Assembly (NCBI GenBank): GCA_026645575.1
Contig: JAPKMW010000051.1
Location: 9,528 to 73,527, forward strand
Origin: Caldilineaceae bacterium
GTDB taxonomy: Bacteria > Chloroflexota > Anaerolineae > Caldilineales > Caldilineaceae
DNA: 64,000 bases
Reading direction: 5' to 3'
The notes beneath the pieces are model-generated. The model saw nothing but the letters and a program-made list of their open reading frames with translations, ran no database searches and was not told where the DNA came from. Made by a program: the position numbers and the translations under genes. Position 1 is the first letter of the stretch. Each line of letters begins with the position of its first letter. Shown here one piece after another: positions 30,913-39,936 of this stretch.

Positions 30913-32025
30913 TCAAACAACCTCAATTCCGATCCCGTTAATCACCTCGCCGATCTCCCAACACGCTTGTTTACCGGCGGCGCAATGGTTGCGAAAGGTC
31001 GTCACTTCACCATCTGGCACGGCCAACAGTAAGCCGCCACTCGTCTCCGCTTCCCATAGAATCGTGCGTTGGGCCGCTGTGACCGACGCAGCAAAATGGA
31101 CACCCTGACCAAAATGGGCTGGGTTACGGGTGCTGCCACGGGTCAAATAACCGGCGGTCAGGTAATCCCACACCCCAGGTAAGACCGGCACATCCGCCGC
31201 CCGAATGCGAAAACCGATGCCCTGTTCACGACTACCGGCGACCATCTCACTGCCATGGCCCAGGAGACCAAAGCCGGTAATATCGGTAGCCGCTGGCACG
31301 CTGGCCGCCCGTGCCGCTTGGGCCGCCACCCGGTTGAGTCGCAGCATCGACTGAATGGCCGCATCGAGGTGTTGACCGTTGAGGTCTGGTTTGCCTTGGG
31401 CGCGACGCGCCAGTCGGTGCGCCATTGTTTCGCCGCTGCCGGTCAGCTTGGCCGCCGTGGTGATCACCCCGGTGCCCAAGGGTTTGGTGAGAAAAAGGCG
31501 ATCACCGGGACGGGCGCCGCCCTTGCGCATAATGCGGTCAGGATGGATCAGACCGGTGACGCTCAAGCCGTAGAAGGGTTCCGGGTTGGTGACTGTATGT
31601 CCACCCGCAATGGCCGCGCCGGCCTCACGCACCTTCGCCGCACCGCCGGCCAAAATCTGGACAATGGTTTCAGGGGCCAGCTCTTCAGGAAAGCCGGCAA
31701 TGTTCAGGCAGAAGATCACCTCGCCGCCCATAGCATAGACATCGCTCATGGCATTGGTGGCGGCAATGGCGCCATAAGTCCACGGATCATCAACGATAGG
31801 CGTAAAGAAATCTGTGGTTTTGATGAGCGCGCGCTCACTATCCAGCCGATAGACGGCGGCGTCGTCCGGTTCCCCCAGCCCCACCAACACATTGGGATAT
31901 TCAGTTGCCGGGAATAACCCGGCCAGTTGTCGCACGACCTGCGATAATGTCCCCGGCGGGAGCTTGGAGGCTCAACCCGCGCAGGCGACCATCGCGGTCA
32001 AAGGTTGTTGATTGGTCATGCCCAT
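30913..32025 (-). CDS. selD: Selenide water dikinase, selenocysteine-containing
   Basis: Makes selenophosphate from selenide and ATP for Sec-tRNA and selenouridine synthesis. The gene reads through an in-frame TGA at 31974-31972. Starting at ATG 32025 (or 32019) the N-terminus is MTNQQPLTAMVACAG-Sec-ASKLPPG, with Sec at the catalytic Cys/Sec position and Lys three residues on, as in the family. The rest is canonical: LVGLGEPDDAAVYRL, TTDFFTPIVDDPWTYGAIAATNAMSDVYAMGG, GGHTV and TDITGFGLLGH. Conventional gene callers start it wrongly at 31935. The tRNA-Sec gene lies about 6 kb away. selA and selB are not in the window. Confidence 0.93.
31940..31974 (-). promoter_or_regulatory. Candidate bacterial SECIS in selD
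   Basis: The TGA is followed 10 nt later by a small hairpin, TCCC-GCCG-GGGA, with a G in the loop. Bacterial SECIS elements lie just downstream of the UGA, inside the coding sequence. Its short stem makes this a weak candidate. Confidence 0.35.
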
Positions 32026-32029
32026 AATA

Positions 32030-32081
32030 ATAGCGCAGATTTCCCGGCGCACCAACTGCGCCACTGTGAAATCTGCGCTAT
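32030..32081 (-). promoter_or_regulatory. Two-tier hairpin abutting selD start
   Basis: A perfect 14-bp outer stem (ATAGCGCAGATTTC and complement) and a nested 5-bp GGCGC/GCGCC stem with a 7-nt loop end four bases before the first ATG of selD. On the plus strand it is followed by ATTTTTTG, so it would also act as a terminator for antisense transcription. Confidence 0.6.
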
Positions 32082-32111
32082 ATTTTTTGTAACTTTTTGT
32101 ATGCCTACTTA

Positions 32112-32173
32112 GCTCCTAGCCGCGCCTAAAAGGCAAATGGGAGACCGGTTGCCTTTTAGGCGCGGCTAGGAGC
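32112..32173. repeat. Palindrome family A copy
   Basis: Perfect 25-bp arms (GCTCCTAGCCGCGCCTAAAA and five more, then the complement) around a 12-nt loop, between the secreted-protein gene and selD. Confidence 0.8.
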
Positions 32174-32198
32174 GGGTGAGCAACGTCACGAATCGCAT

Positions 32199-32630
32199 TT
32201 ACCGCAACGCCATCGGCATGAAAATCTGATGTCCGACAATCGACAGATCGGCCCGTACTACTGGTGTAACATCATCAATAGTGACGACTAGCAGAAAGAC
32301 CGCATCCGTGTCATGCTCCGTCCAAACTTGGTAGGTGCCAGCCGGCAGGCCTTCGGCGCTATACCCACCCACTTCATCGGTATAGACAACTAGGGTCATG
32401 GCAAAGTCGGGTTCGTCAATGCGTTGAATGTAAACCGGAATGTTCGCCAATGGTGATTCCTGCCCGTCCGGATCGCCACTGCCATTGAAATCTACCCAAA
32501 CCCGTCCCGTGATCATGTTTGGCACTTGGGTAAAGATCGGATCGGCGGCAAAGGCGCTCATGGGTATGGTGTTTATTAACGCAACCGTTAAGGTGAGTAA
32601 CAGCAGTGTACGGGCAAAAATGCTTTTCAT
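32199..32630 (-). CDS. Secreted SdrD B-like domain protein
   Basis: 143 residues. A clear signal peptide (about 1-28, ending SAFAAD) is followed by a single beta-sandwich domain: GRVWVDFNGSGDPDGQESPLA, then IPVYI and the TDEVGGYSAEGLPAGTYQVW motif. This is the SdrD B/Cna B-like fold seen in surface and exported proteins. It has no sortase motif or anchor, so it is probably released or held by partners. It is upstream of selD on the same strand but separated by two hairpins. Confidence 0.82.
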   Translation of the reverse strand: MKSIFARTLLLLTLTVALINTIPMSAFAADPIFTQVPNMITGRVWVDFNGSGDPDGQESPLANIPVYIQRIDEPDFAMTLVVYTDEVGGYSAEGLPAGTYQVWTEHDTDAVFLLVVTIDDVTPVVRADLSIVGHQIFMPMALR

Positions 32631-32824
32631 GGTATTCCTCGATTCCGATCGTTAGTCAAATCAGTTTTTACTGGATAGGGCGTTGGCGTTCTGTACTTCC
32701 GTTCTGTACAGCGTGTCGGCCTTTTATCCTAGAATACCACGGGTTCCGTGTAAGGATCCTGTCAAAAGTGTGACCGAATTTCTACGTTTGCGGATTTTGT
32801 TTTGGCAGGATGAGAGGAGGGCAA

Positions 32825-32929
32825 GACAAGGTGACAAGGTGAAGGGGTGACAAGGTGAAGGGGTGACAAGGTGAAGGGGTGATATAATCGTCAAATTCAC
32901 CTTGTCACCTTGTCACCCCTTCACCTTGT

Positions 32930-32930
<1 letters not shown>
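32825..32930. repeat. 16-bp tandem repeat with inverted partner
   Basis: Three copies of GACAAGGTGAAGGGGT (32835-32882) face complementary words CACCTTGTCACC and CACCCCTTCACCTTGTC. The right arm ends exactly at the ATP-grasp stop codon. The rest of the 299-bp gap (32631-32824) shows nothing recognisable. Confidence 0.75.
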
Positions 32931-33871
<941 letters not shown>

Positions 33872-33924
33872 ACCAGATCCTTCTGCAAGTGTGGATGGGA
33901 TGATTAGATTGAGAAACGCTTGTT

Positions 33925-34659
33925 TTATGCCCCATTTTCAGATGCGTCGTCATCATGCCAGACGTTTGCTTCTGATGGAATGGCGCCCGCTACGGGTGTA
34001 TGAGCGGCAATCCAGGTTTCCAGTTCTTCAAGGGTGCTGATGTCAAAAATTTGGGGAAACAGCGCCTGGAGACTTGTCAGGTCTAACCGTTTCAACTCAT
34101 GGTTGATACTTTCCGTCAATTCATCGGGAAGTGCAAATTTGCGGCGAATCTGTTGTGTAAGCAGCGCTACCCGATCAGCTTTAAGCAAGCCCTGCCCGCT
34201 AATCGTTTCGGCTAATGGCGTTAATCGGATCATTTTACTTATCTCCTCATAGGTCAATTGACGAAACTTCTGTTCGATCAACTGTGACATCACCGTGACC
34301 AGCTTTTCTTCCGTACTTGCGTCCAAGTCCGGCGTTTGGCGAATGTTTGTGACCCATTGTACCACATTTTCGCGAACCTCGCGCTCATTGGTAACCAATA
34401 GTGGGCGTAGAACATTCAATGCGAGCGATGTTTCAGGTAATTTCCGCAGCAATTCGATCAGATCCAGTGTAAGCAGCCGTGGCTTGGGTTTACGAGCCAA
34501 TAGACGTAACGTGCCAAAACCAGGATCGTCACTTTTGTTCAACCAGAGAACAGCAGCCTGCCATTCGTTGTCCTTTACTGCGGGACGCTGTTCGAGATAG
34601 GTGGAAACTTCACGCATGGCACGGAAATAGATCACATCAAAGAGCGTATCTGTTTTCAT
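33925..34659 (-). pseudogene. Rpn/DUF2887-family nuclease lacking its core
   Basis: 244 residues. It opens MKTDTLF, the hallmark start of Rpn (PD-(D/E)XK transposase-like) proteins, but jumps directly to the later FRAMREVSTYLEQ region, skipping about 50-60 residues that hold the catalytic D...ExK core. The rest (NEWQAAVLWLNKS, LLRKLPETSLALNVLRPLL, then helical C-terminus) fits the family. The frame is intact, so it may be expressed but should not cut DNA. The break suggests an in-frame deletion. Confidence 0.6.
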
Positions 34660-34712
34660 CGAAACTCGGTTCTATCTGAGGGATGGCTTGTCTGATGATT
34701 GTAAAGATGCCC

Positions 34713-35432
34713 TTAATCATGCCCATGAATGTACAAGCGCGCCATCTGTTTCCAATAGGGCCAGTCATGGCTCCAACCGTCCCATTCGCGATAGGCGTGG
34801 CCGATGCCTTTGTTCCAGAGTGCGCCGCTCAGGGCGCGATTGTTTTCGATGTTGGGATCGTCCTTGCCCACGGCGATGATCAGGTCGATCTGGCGGATGG
34901 CGTCGATCTGACCACCATCATTCAGGTTGGGGACATAGTGGCTGGGGGTGTGGAAGTAGATGTCGTTGTCGTAGTAGCCGCTAAAGAAGTTGCTCATGTC
35001 ATACTTGCCACTCAGGGCGACGACCCGCTTGAAGCGGTGGGGATGGCGCAGGGCAAAGTTGAGGGCGTGATAGGCGCCAAAGCTGCACCCGTGGGTAATC
35101 AAGTATGGATTGCCGTTTTTTTGCTGAATGAGTGGCAGCACTTCGTTCAAGATGTACGCTTCAAATTGCATGTGCCGCTCAATTCGGCCACGGGGGTGCG
35201 CCCAGCCACAGTAGAAGCTCTCCATATCAACGCTATCGACACAGTAGAGTTGAAACCAGCCCTGGTCGATATAATCCCCCAAGTTGGCGACCATGCCGCG
35301 ATCTTCATATTCAAAGAAACGCCCCCCGCTGGTGGGAAAAACAATCACCGGCGCGCCGGCGTGACCATGAACCAACAATTCCATATCGCGTTGTAACCGT
35401 GGGCTGTACCAACGGTGATGTTCTCGGTGCAT
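34713..35432 (-). CDS. Alpha/beta-hydrolase esterase
   Basis: 239 residues of the esterase-D/putative-esterase fold. The nucleophile elbow is HGCSFGAYHALNFAL (Ser about 127). Acid candidates are in GKDDPN (about 203) and the catalytic His in WDGWSHDWPYW near the C-terminus. There is no signal peptide, so it is probably cytoplasmic. It is on the same strand as the ATP-grasp gene, and the two may form a functional pair. Substrate unknown. Confidence 0.85.
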   Translation of the reverse strand: MHREHHRWYSPRLQRDMELLVHGHAGAPVIVFPTSGGRFFEYEDRGMVANLGDYIDQGWFQLYCVDSVDMESFYCGWAHPRGRIERHMQFEAYILNEVLPLIQQKNGNPYLITHGCSFGAYHALNFALRHPHRFKRVVALSGKYDMSNFFSGYYDNDIYFHTPSHYVPNLNDGGQIDAIRQIDLIIAVGKDDPNIENNRALSGALWNKGIGHAYREWDGWSHDWPYWKQMARLYIHGHD

Positions 35433-35476
35433 AAGTGATCCGTGATTCGTGATTAGGTGCTTCGTGTGTAAAGACT

Positions 35477-35533
35477 GCTCCTAGCCGGTCCGTGACCGGC
35501 GAACCAGTCGCCGGTCACGGACCGGCTAGGAGC
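35477..35533. repeat. Palindrome family A, typical copy
   Basis: Perfect 25-bp arms (GCTCCTAGCCGGTCCGTGAC and CGGCG, then the complement) around a 7-nt loop. It lies between the subtilisin-CBM gene end and the esterase start. Confidence 0.85.
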
Positions 35534-35549
35534 CAAAAGCTCGGTAGTG

Positions 35550-37412
35550 TTACTCGATCACCAGCAGGCTATGACTGGTCTGATAACCGCTTTCGCTGCG
35601 GTTTGGATTTTCGGGATCGGGCAGCCAATGGGTTTGGGGAGATGATCCGGTTTCCACCCAGAAGCGATAAGGATAGCGACCGACGGGTAACTGGAAGCAG
35701 CCATGCCACCACCCTTGCGCTGTCGGTTGTAAGGATTGCTGATTCGGCTGCCAGCCATTCCAGGCGCCGACGACGCTGACCCGCTGGGCGCCAGGGGCAT
35801 AAAGGCCGAGGTAGACCACGGTCGTTCCCAACACGCCGGCCAGGTTCGGCGTTTGCCATAGCGGTACTTTACCCTGGGGCAGCCATTTTTGCAATTCAGC
35901 GCCGCGCAGAAGTGTGCCGCTCTGGGGATAGCCGACCAATGGCCCGCCGCCCGTGCGCAACGCCGCCGCAACGGCAGCATACGGTTGGAGCAACCCGGCG
36001 CCGGTCAGATGCGCCGGGTGATCGGGCAGAGGCAAGGCCGTTTCTTGCAGGATTGCGCGAATGTGCGTCACGGTCAACTGGGGATTGGCTTCGACCATCT
36101 GCGCGGCCACGGCTGATACTTGCGCCACCGCTACGCTGGTGCCATCGACATGTTGATAATAGGGGTGAATCCACTTGTGGGCGTTCATGCGCCGGCGCAC
36201 CGCTTGCCAGACCTCCGGCATCCAGGTGGGTGGGCTATAGTCGTCGGTTGCGGTCGGCGTTGCTATCCCGTCAAACGTATATTCATCATAGCCCAGCAAC
36301 ACTCGCCGTAAATCACCCAACGCCGCCACTTCGCGAAAGATGGCGCTGACGGGCAAAATCGGCGCCGGCAACCACCGCCCCAACGCCAGCAGCTCCGGTT
36401 TGCGGAGCGTCTTGCGTTTATCGATCACCGTCCCGTAGTTGTGGTGATAAAGACCAAGTCCCAGACGCATGGCCCGCGTCGGTTCGGTCCAGAGTCGGTT
36501 GTAATCATCCACGCCACCGACCGTCATCACCGCTGGCGTTTGGGCCGGCGCTTTTAATTCGGCTTTGCCGCTGTTGCCCGCCGCCGCCGCAATCAGGACA
36601 CCCCGTTCCGCCAAGGCCGCCGCAGCACGACAGACCGGGTTGGCCTGCCACTCCTGGACAAAGTCGCCGCCCACACTGACGTTGAGGACACGCACGTTGT
36701 AGCGCGCCCAGTTTTCATCGCGCAGCAGCCATGCCAGCCCACGCAAAATATCTTCTTCGGGAATCCGCCCGCCGCCCCGCCCGATTTTGATCGGCAATAG
36801 GGTCGCGCCGGATGCGTAGCCACGATAGCGCCCGCCACTCAATAAGCCATTGCCGGCCACAAGCGTCGAGGTCATCTGGCCGTGCCAGCTATCGCCTGCG
36901 CCGTCCCACAAACTGGGTTGGCGCAGGCCAACACGCTCTTGGTCGTCAGTCAAATCAATGTAATCATCCAGCCGCATTTCGATTGATTCTAGCTGGATCT
37001 GCCATTGGGCTGGCGTCAACTGTGACCAGATGGGCGGGGTTCCCGGCCAACTTGGCGACTGGCTCAGATCGGGATGCGGATAGTAGCCGCTATCCAGAAA
37101 GGCAACAGTCACGCCACGCCCGCTGAAGGTGGCATAATCGGGCAAGCGTTCGGCTTGGCTCAAAACAGTCTCTTCGGCGGGGTGGTGGTAGGGAAAAGTG
37201 GTGTGCGGGTCGGTGGTTGTGTGCAACGATTGGGCGCGCCGTTGACTGGCAAACGCGTCCGCATAATGAGCGACACAATCCGGGCACAGTCCCGTTGGCG
37301 GTTGCCAGCCAGGGTTGTCAGCGGCGATCAAGCGGGCAATGGGCGGACGGAGTTCCTGGGTATAGGCCAGAAGCTGTGGATCACACAGGGCGCCACAGCG
37401 GGGGCAACGCAT
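35550..37412 (-). CDS. Cytoplasmic subtilisin with glycogen-binding-like domain
   Basis: 620 residues from the ATG at 37412 (a GTG codon directly before it is in frame). An N-terminal four-Cys zinc ribbon (CPRCG, CPDC) replaces any signal peptide. The S8 domain has Asp in AFLDSGYYPHPD, His in DSWHGQMTST and Ser in VDGTSVAVAQVSAVAAQ. Residues about 530-615 form an E-set/AMPK-type CBM48 domain (VSVVGAWNGW, GRYPYRFWVE, WLPDPENP). The architecture suggests an intracellular protease tied to a polysaccharide or regulatory ligand. A small uncharacterised gene follows upstream. Confidence 0.88.
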   Translation of the reverse strand: MRCPRCGALCDPQLLAYTQELRPPIARLIAADNPGWQPPTGLCPDCVAHYADAFASQRRAQSLHTTTDPHTTFPYHHPAEETVLSQAERLPDYATFSGRGVTVAFLDSGYYPHPDLSQSPSWPGTPPIWSQLTPAQWQIQLESIEMRLDDYIDLTDDQERVGLRQPSLWDGAGDSWHGQMTSTLVAGNGLLSGGRYRGYASGATLLPIKIGRGGGRIPEEDILRGLAWLLRDENWARYNVRVLNVSVGGDFVQEWQANPVCRAAAALAERGVLIAAAAGNSGKAELKAPAQTPAVMTVGGVDDYNRLWTEPTRAMRLGLGLYHHNYGTVIDKRKTLRKPELLALGRWLPAPILPVSAIFREVAALGDLRRVLLGYDEYTFDGIATPTATDDYSPPTWMPEVWQAVRRRMNAHKWIHPYYQHVDGTSVAVAQVSAVAAQMVEANPQLTVTHIRAILQETALPLPDHPAHLTGAGLLQPYAAVAAALRTGGGPLVGYPQSGTLLRGAELQKWLPQGKVPLWQTPNLAGVLGTTVVYLGLYAPGAQRVSVVGAWNGWQPNQQSLQPTAQGWWHGCFQLPVGRYPYRFWVETGSSPQTHWLPDPENPNRSESGYQTSHSLLVIE

Positions 37413-37421
37413 CACAAAGGC

Positions 37422-37838
37422 TTACTCCTGGCTCCGGCCCTGGCGGAATTCATCCCAATCCACGCCCATGCCAAAGCCAGGCTCGCGCGCGTCCGGGTTG
37501 CGAAATTCGAGCAGCAGGTCAAATTCCTGGCGGTCGATGACAGTGGGCGTTTCGGTCAACCCCAGCGAGAGGATGGCAATCACATGATAGGTGGCGCCGG
37601 GTTGCGGGTTGCGCAAGTGCAACGTCGTATCCAGCTTCTGTTCGGCGTGCGCCAGTAGAAAGACACTGGTGTTCTCCGTGCCGTTGGGGTTCAGGATGAC
37701 GATTTCAATGTTCGGCTTTTCGTCCTGCGCCGCCGTCAACCAGGCCCGCATCCAGATGCGCTTCAAATCCGGGTAAGGATAGAGGACAATCCGCTCAAAG
37801 CGCAACGGCTCATCCGCCTGAAAGAGTGAAATTTCCAT
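37422..37838 (-). CDS. Hypothetical protein upstream of subtilisin-CBM
   Basis: 138 residues from the ATG at 37838 (MEISLFQADEP). An in-frame start at 37856 would enter the tandem-word repeat and is less likely. It is mainly beta-strands (FERIVLYPYPDLKRIWMRAW, IEIVILNPNG, YHVIAILSLGL), like a soluble beta-sandwich protein. I do not recognise the family. It ends only 9 bp before the protease gene on the same strand and is probably its partner or inhibitor, which is inference from position. Confidence 0.65.
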   Translation of the reverse strand: MEISLFQADEPLRFERIVLYPYPDLKRIWMRAWLTAAQDEKPNIEIVILNPNGTENTSVFLLAHAEQKLDTTLHLRNPQPGATYHVIAILSLGLTETPTVIDRQEFDLLLEFRNPDAREPGFGMGVDWDEFRQGRSQE

Positions 37839-37840
37839 GT

Positions 37841-37953
37841 CAAGTCCAGAGTCCAAAGTCCGAAGTCCAAAGTCCAGAGTCCAAAGTCATATCGTCGTGA
37901 TTGTGGATTACGCAACGCTGCAACCACACGACTCTGGACTCTGGACTTCGGAC
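37841..37953. repeat. AGTCCAGAGTCCAAAGTCC inverted tandem repeat
   Basis: Six to seven AGTCC(A/G)(A/G)AGTCC words face complementary GACTCTGGACTCTGGACTT words. It lies between tRNA-Sec and the hypothetical gene. Confidence 0.7.
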
Positions 37954-37964
37954 TGTATTCCAAG

Positions 37965-38060
37965 CGGGAAGGCGTGGGAGTCGAACCCACCGACGCCGAC
38001 TCAGCGCCGCCGTCCACCAATTTTGAAGACTGGGACAGCCACCGGGCCATATCCCCTCCC
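37965..38060 (-). tRNA. selC: tRNA-Sec (anticodon UCA)
   Basis: 96 nt, the length of selC genes. Long D stem (ATGGCC / GGCTGT) with a 4-nt loop, anticodon stem CCAGT / ATTGG around loop CTTCAAA with UCA, a long variable arm, and T arm GTGGG-TTCGACT-CCCAC. The acceptor pairs GGGAGGG with CCTTCCC, with one apparent mismatch at the last pair. CCA is not encoded. The long variable arm and UCA anticodon identify selenocysteine, consistent with the Sec codon in selD. Confidence 0.9.
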
Positions 38061-38222
38061 GCTGGGTATTGTAGCATAACTGTTGTTTCTTGGGTAGATT
38101 GGGGGCGCCCAATCACCATATCCATACCGGCTGTCCACAGGAATCGTAAGCTATCGGGGATATTTTTGTGATAATTGGGATAGTCTGTTGTAATATTGGG
38201 TATAGAAAAATGACTGAAATGT

Positions 38223-38231
38223 TGATATACT
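38223..38231 (+). promoter_or_regulatory. Extended -10 promoter candidate
   Basis: TGATATACT, an extended -10 (TGnTATACT), 37 bp before the panacea-domain gene. No clear -35. The 206-bp region between tRNA-Sec and this gene has nothing else recognisable. Confidence 0.45.
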
Positions 38232-38268
38232 ATGGTTCCTGATTTGTTGGTGGAAAGGAGGTAGAAAC

Positions 38269-38706
38269 ATGGTAAGTGCGCTAGATGTAGCCAAATATTT
38301 ACTGACCCAGGTCAACGAAGAAGAAGGCGACTTGATGTCGAACCTTAAGTTGCAAAAACTCCTGTACTATGTGCAAGGCTATCACTTAGCGATCTATGGC
38401 GAACCGTTGTTTTACGAAGAAATTCGCGCTTGGACATATGGGCCGGTTGTACCAGAAGTGTATCACGCCTATAAGCATCATGGCCGTTCCGCCATCCCGG
38501 CTCCAGAGGAAGCAGATTTCAGTATGTTGTCGCAGGCCGCGCGCAAGTTAATTACAGAAATATATGAAGAATATGGTAAGTATGAGGCCTCGGTTCTGAT
38601 GCACTTCACCCATGAAGAACCCCCTTGGCAAAGCACCGACCGCGATGCCGTGATTACCCATGAAAAACTAACCTGCTACTTCAAGACGCAACTTGTCCAT
38701 GCCTAA
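38269..38706 (+). CDS. Panacea/SocA-domain antitoxin
   Basis: 145 residues of the DUF4065 (Panacea, SocA/GepA) family: SALDVAKYLL, SNLKLQKLLYYVQGYHLAIYGEPLF, IRAWTYGPVVPEVYHAYK and the closing LMHFTHEEPPWQ. In Panacea toxin-antitoxin pairs this domain is the chaperone-like antitoxin. AAAGGAGGT sits 8 bases before the ATG, a strong ribosome site. It overlaps the next gene by 8 bp, as in TA operons. Confidence 0.85.
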   Translation: MVSALDVAKYLLTQVNEEEGDLMSNLKLQKLLYYVQGYHLAIYGEPLFYEEIRAWTYGPVVPEVYHAYKHHGRSAIPAPEEADFSMLSQAARKLITEIYEEYGKYEASVLMHFTHEEPPWQSTDRDAVITHEKLTCYFKTQLVHA

Positions 38707-39112
38707 GAAACAGATTAAATCTCCTGAGCCGCCCCAAGGCAAGTTTTCGCGCACACACGAGAGCAGAGTATCAACCAACCAAGATAAGCCACTGTTTGGT
38801 TTGGAGTATCTAGATGCAACCTATAGTCTGAAAGCTTGCACCCAACTCGAAAAAGCTGCCTTTAGTGATACTTTAGCCAAGTTAGGTCAACTGACTTGGC
38901 AAGAGATCATGAACGCCCATCGGCATGGTGTTGGTTGTGAAATTATTCCCCAAGAGCAAATTCATGGTTCAATCCCACGGCATGTAACGCCAGATGTACG
39001 AATGCTTGCGTTTCGCTTTTGTGGTAAGGCGCCTATGGTTGGTTACCGTGAAGATCGAATTTTCTATGTCATTTGGCTTGACAGAGACTTTACCTTGTAT
39101 AATCACGGGTAG
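38699..39112 (+). CDS. Putative toxin partner of the Panacea antitoxin
   Basis: 137 residues from the ATG at 38699. The core reads FGLEYLDATYSLKAC, LGQLTWQEIMNAHRHGVGCEII and a C-terminal GYREDRIFYVIWLDRDFTLYNHG. This matches the small basic proteins that commonly pair with Panacea-domain antitoxins. The toxic activity is not evident from sequence. Start overlaps the antitoxin stop. Confidence 0.7.
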   Translation: MPKKQIKSPEPPQGKFSRTHESRVSTNQDKPLFGLEYLDATYSLKACTQLEKAAFSDTLAKLGQLTWQEIMNAHRHGVGCEIIPQEQIHGSIPRHVTPDVRMLAFRFCGKAPMVGYREDRIFYVIWLDRDFTLYNHG

Positions 39113-39164
39113 CTGTCGGTTGGATGAAGCGGATACCGATGGCGTCATCGCCTCTTCACTCACG

Positions 39165-39917
39165 TTAAGAAAAGGCAGGGGAAAGCACTGGCACATTGAC
39201 GACATTCACCATATCCCACCCCATGCCCTGACGATGTACCTCAAACCAGTGCGAGCGACGAAGGTGATCAACAGAGATAGTAAATTTCAGCGGGAAGAGT
39301 TCCGGCAAGCGTAGCAGATCGGAAAAAGGCATAGCTTCGGCACTGTGCGCTGTGGCGGCCACGGCCAACAGCCATTCTTCAATGGCCAGCGACGAAGCCG
39401 TAAACGCCCGCCGTTGGGGGGCATAGGTCGCTGGTTGACCGGTGTCGGTTAAAACACCCCAGTCCCGCAGCGAGAAGAGAATGCGTTCGGTGGCCTTTTC
39501 CAGCGCGCCTAACTCGCCCAACTCGGCGATCATGCGCTTCTTGACATCCTTGGGCGTAAGCGTATCACAAAAGCGGCTCAATTGGCCGATGACAACCAGC
39601 CCTTGGCGGAAGAAGTCATAGGTCAGCATGGTCATGCCATAGTGCAACCAAAGGCGATCCGTCTGATTTTCGGTCTTTCGATAAAGGGCCAGCGCTTGCT
39701 GATGGAGTTGGGGATATGTCTCACCACTAGTGGCCCAAATCGTAAGTAGGATTTTTATGGCCACTTGGCGATTCTCCAGGCTTTTGACCTGCTGCTCGAC
39801 CAGCACGTCTAGGCGTGTGCGGATGGTCTCTAGATCGTCGGTTTCGGTACGATAGGCAGCGACAGCGTCCATCCACGCCAGGTAGATGTTCCGGCGAAAC
39901 CCAATGTGCTTTTCCAA
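39165..39917 (-). CDS. Terminal BREX-operon protein, BrxA-position
   Basis: 250 residues, mostly helical, with a GLWG-free winged-helix-like second half (LFSLRDWGVLTDTG, then TYAPQRRAF). I cannot match motifs confidently. It is the last gene of the operon, 19 bp after pglZ, which is where BREX type-3 loci carry the small NusB-like BrxA. Identity as a divergent BrxA is inference from position, size and helical content. Confidence 0.5.
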   Translation of the reverse strand: MEKHIGFRRNIYLAWMDAVAAYRTETDDLETIRTRLDVLVEQQVKSLENRQVAIKILLTIWATSGETYPQLHQQALALYRKTENQTDRLWLHYGMTMLTYDFFRQGLVVIGQLSRFCDTLTPKDVKKRMIAELGELGALEKATERILFSLRDWGVLTDTGQPATYAPQRRAFTASSLAIEEWLLAVAATAHSAEAMPFSDLLRLPELFPLKFTISVDHLRRSHWFEVHRQGMGWDMVNVVNVPVLSPAFS

Positions 39918-39936
39918 GAGTGGTATCCTTTATTTC

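Noticed and set aside
31935..31937. GTG start for selD
   Set aside because: It removes the catalytic Sec/Cys-Lys motif, which is present upstream through the TGA.
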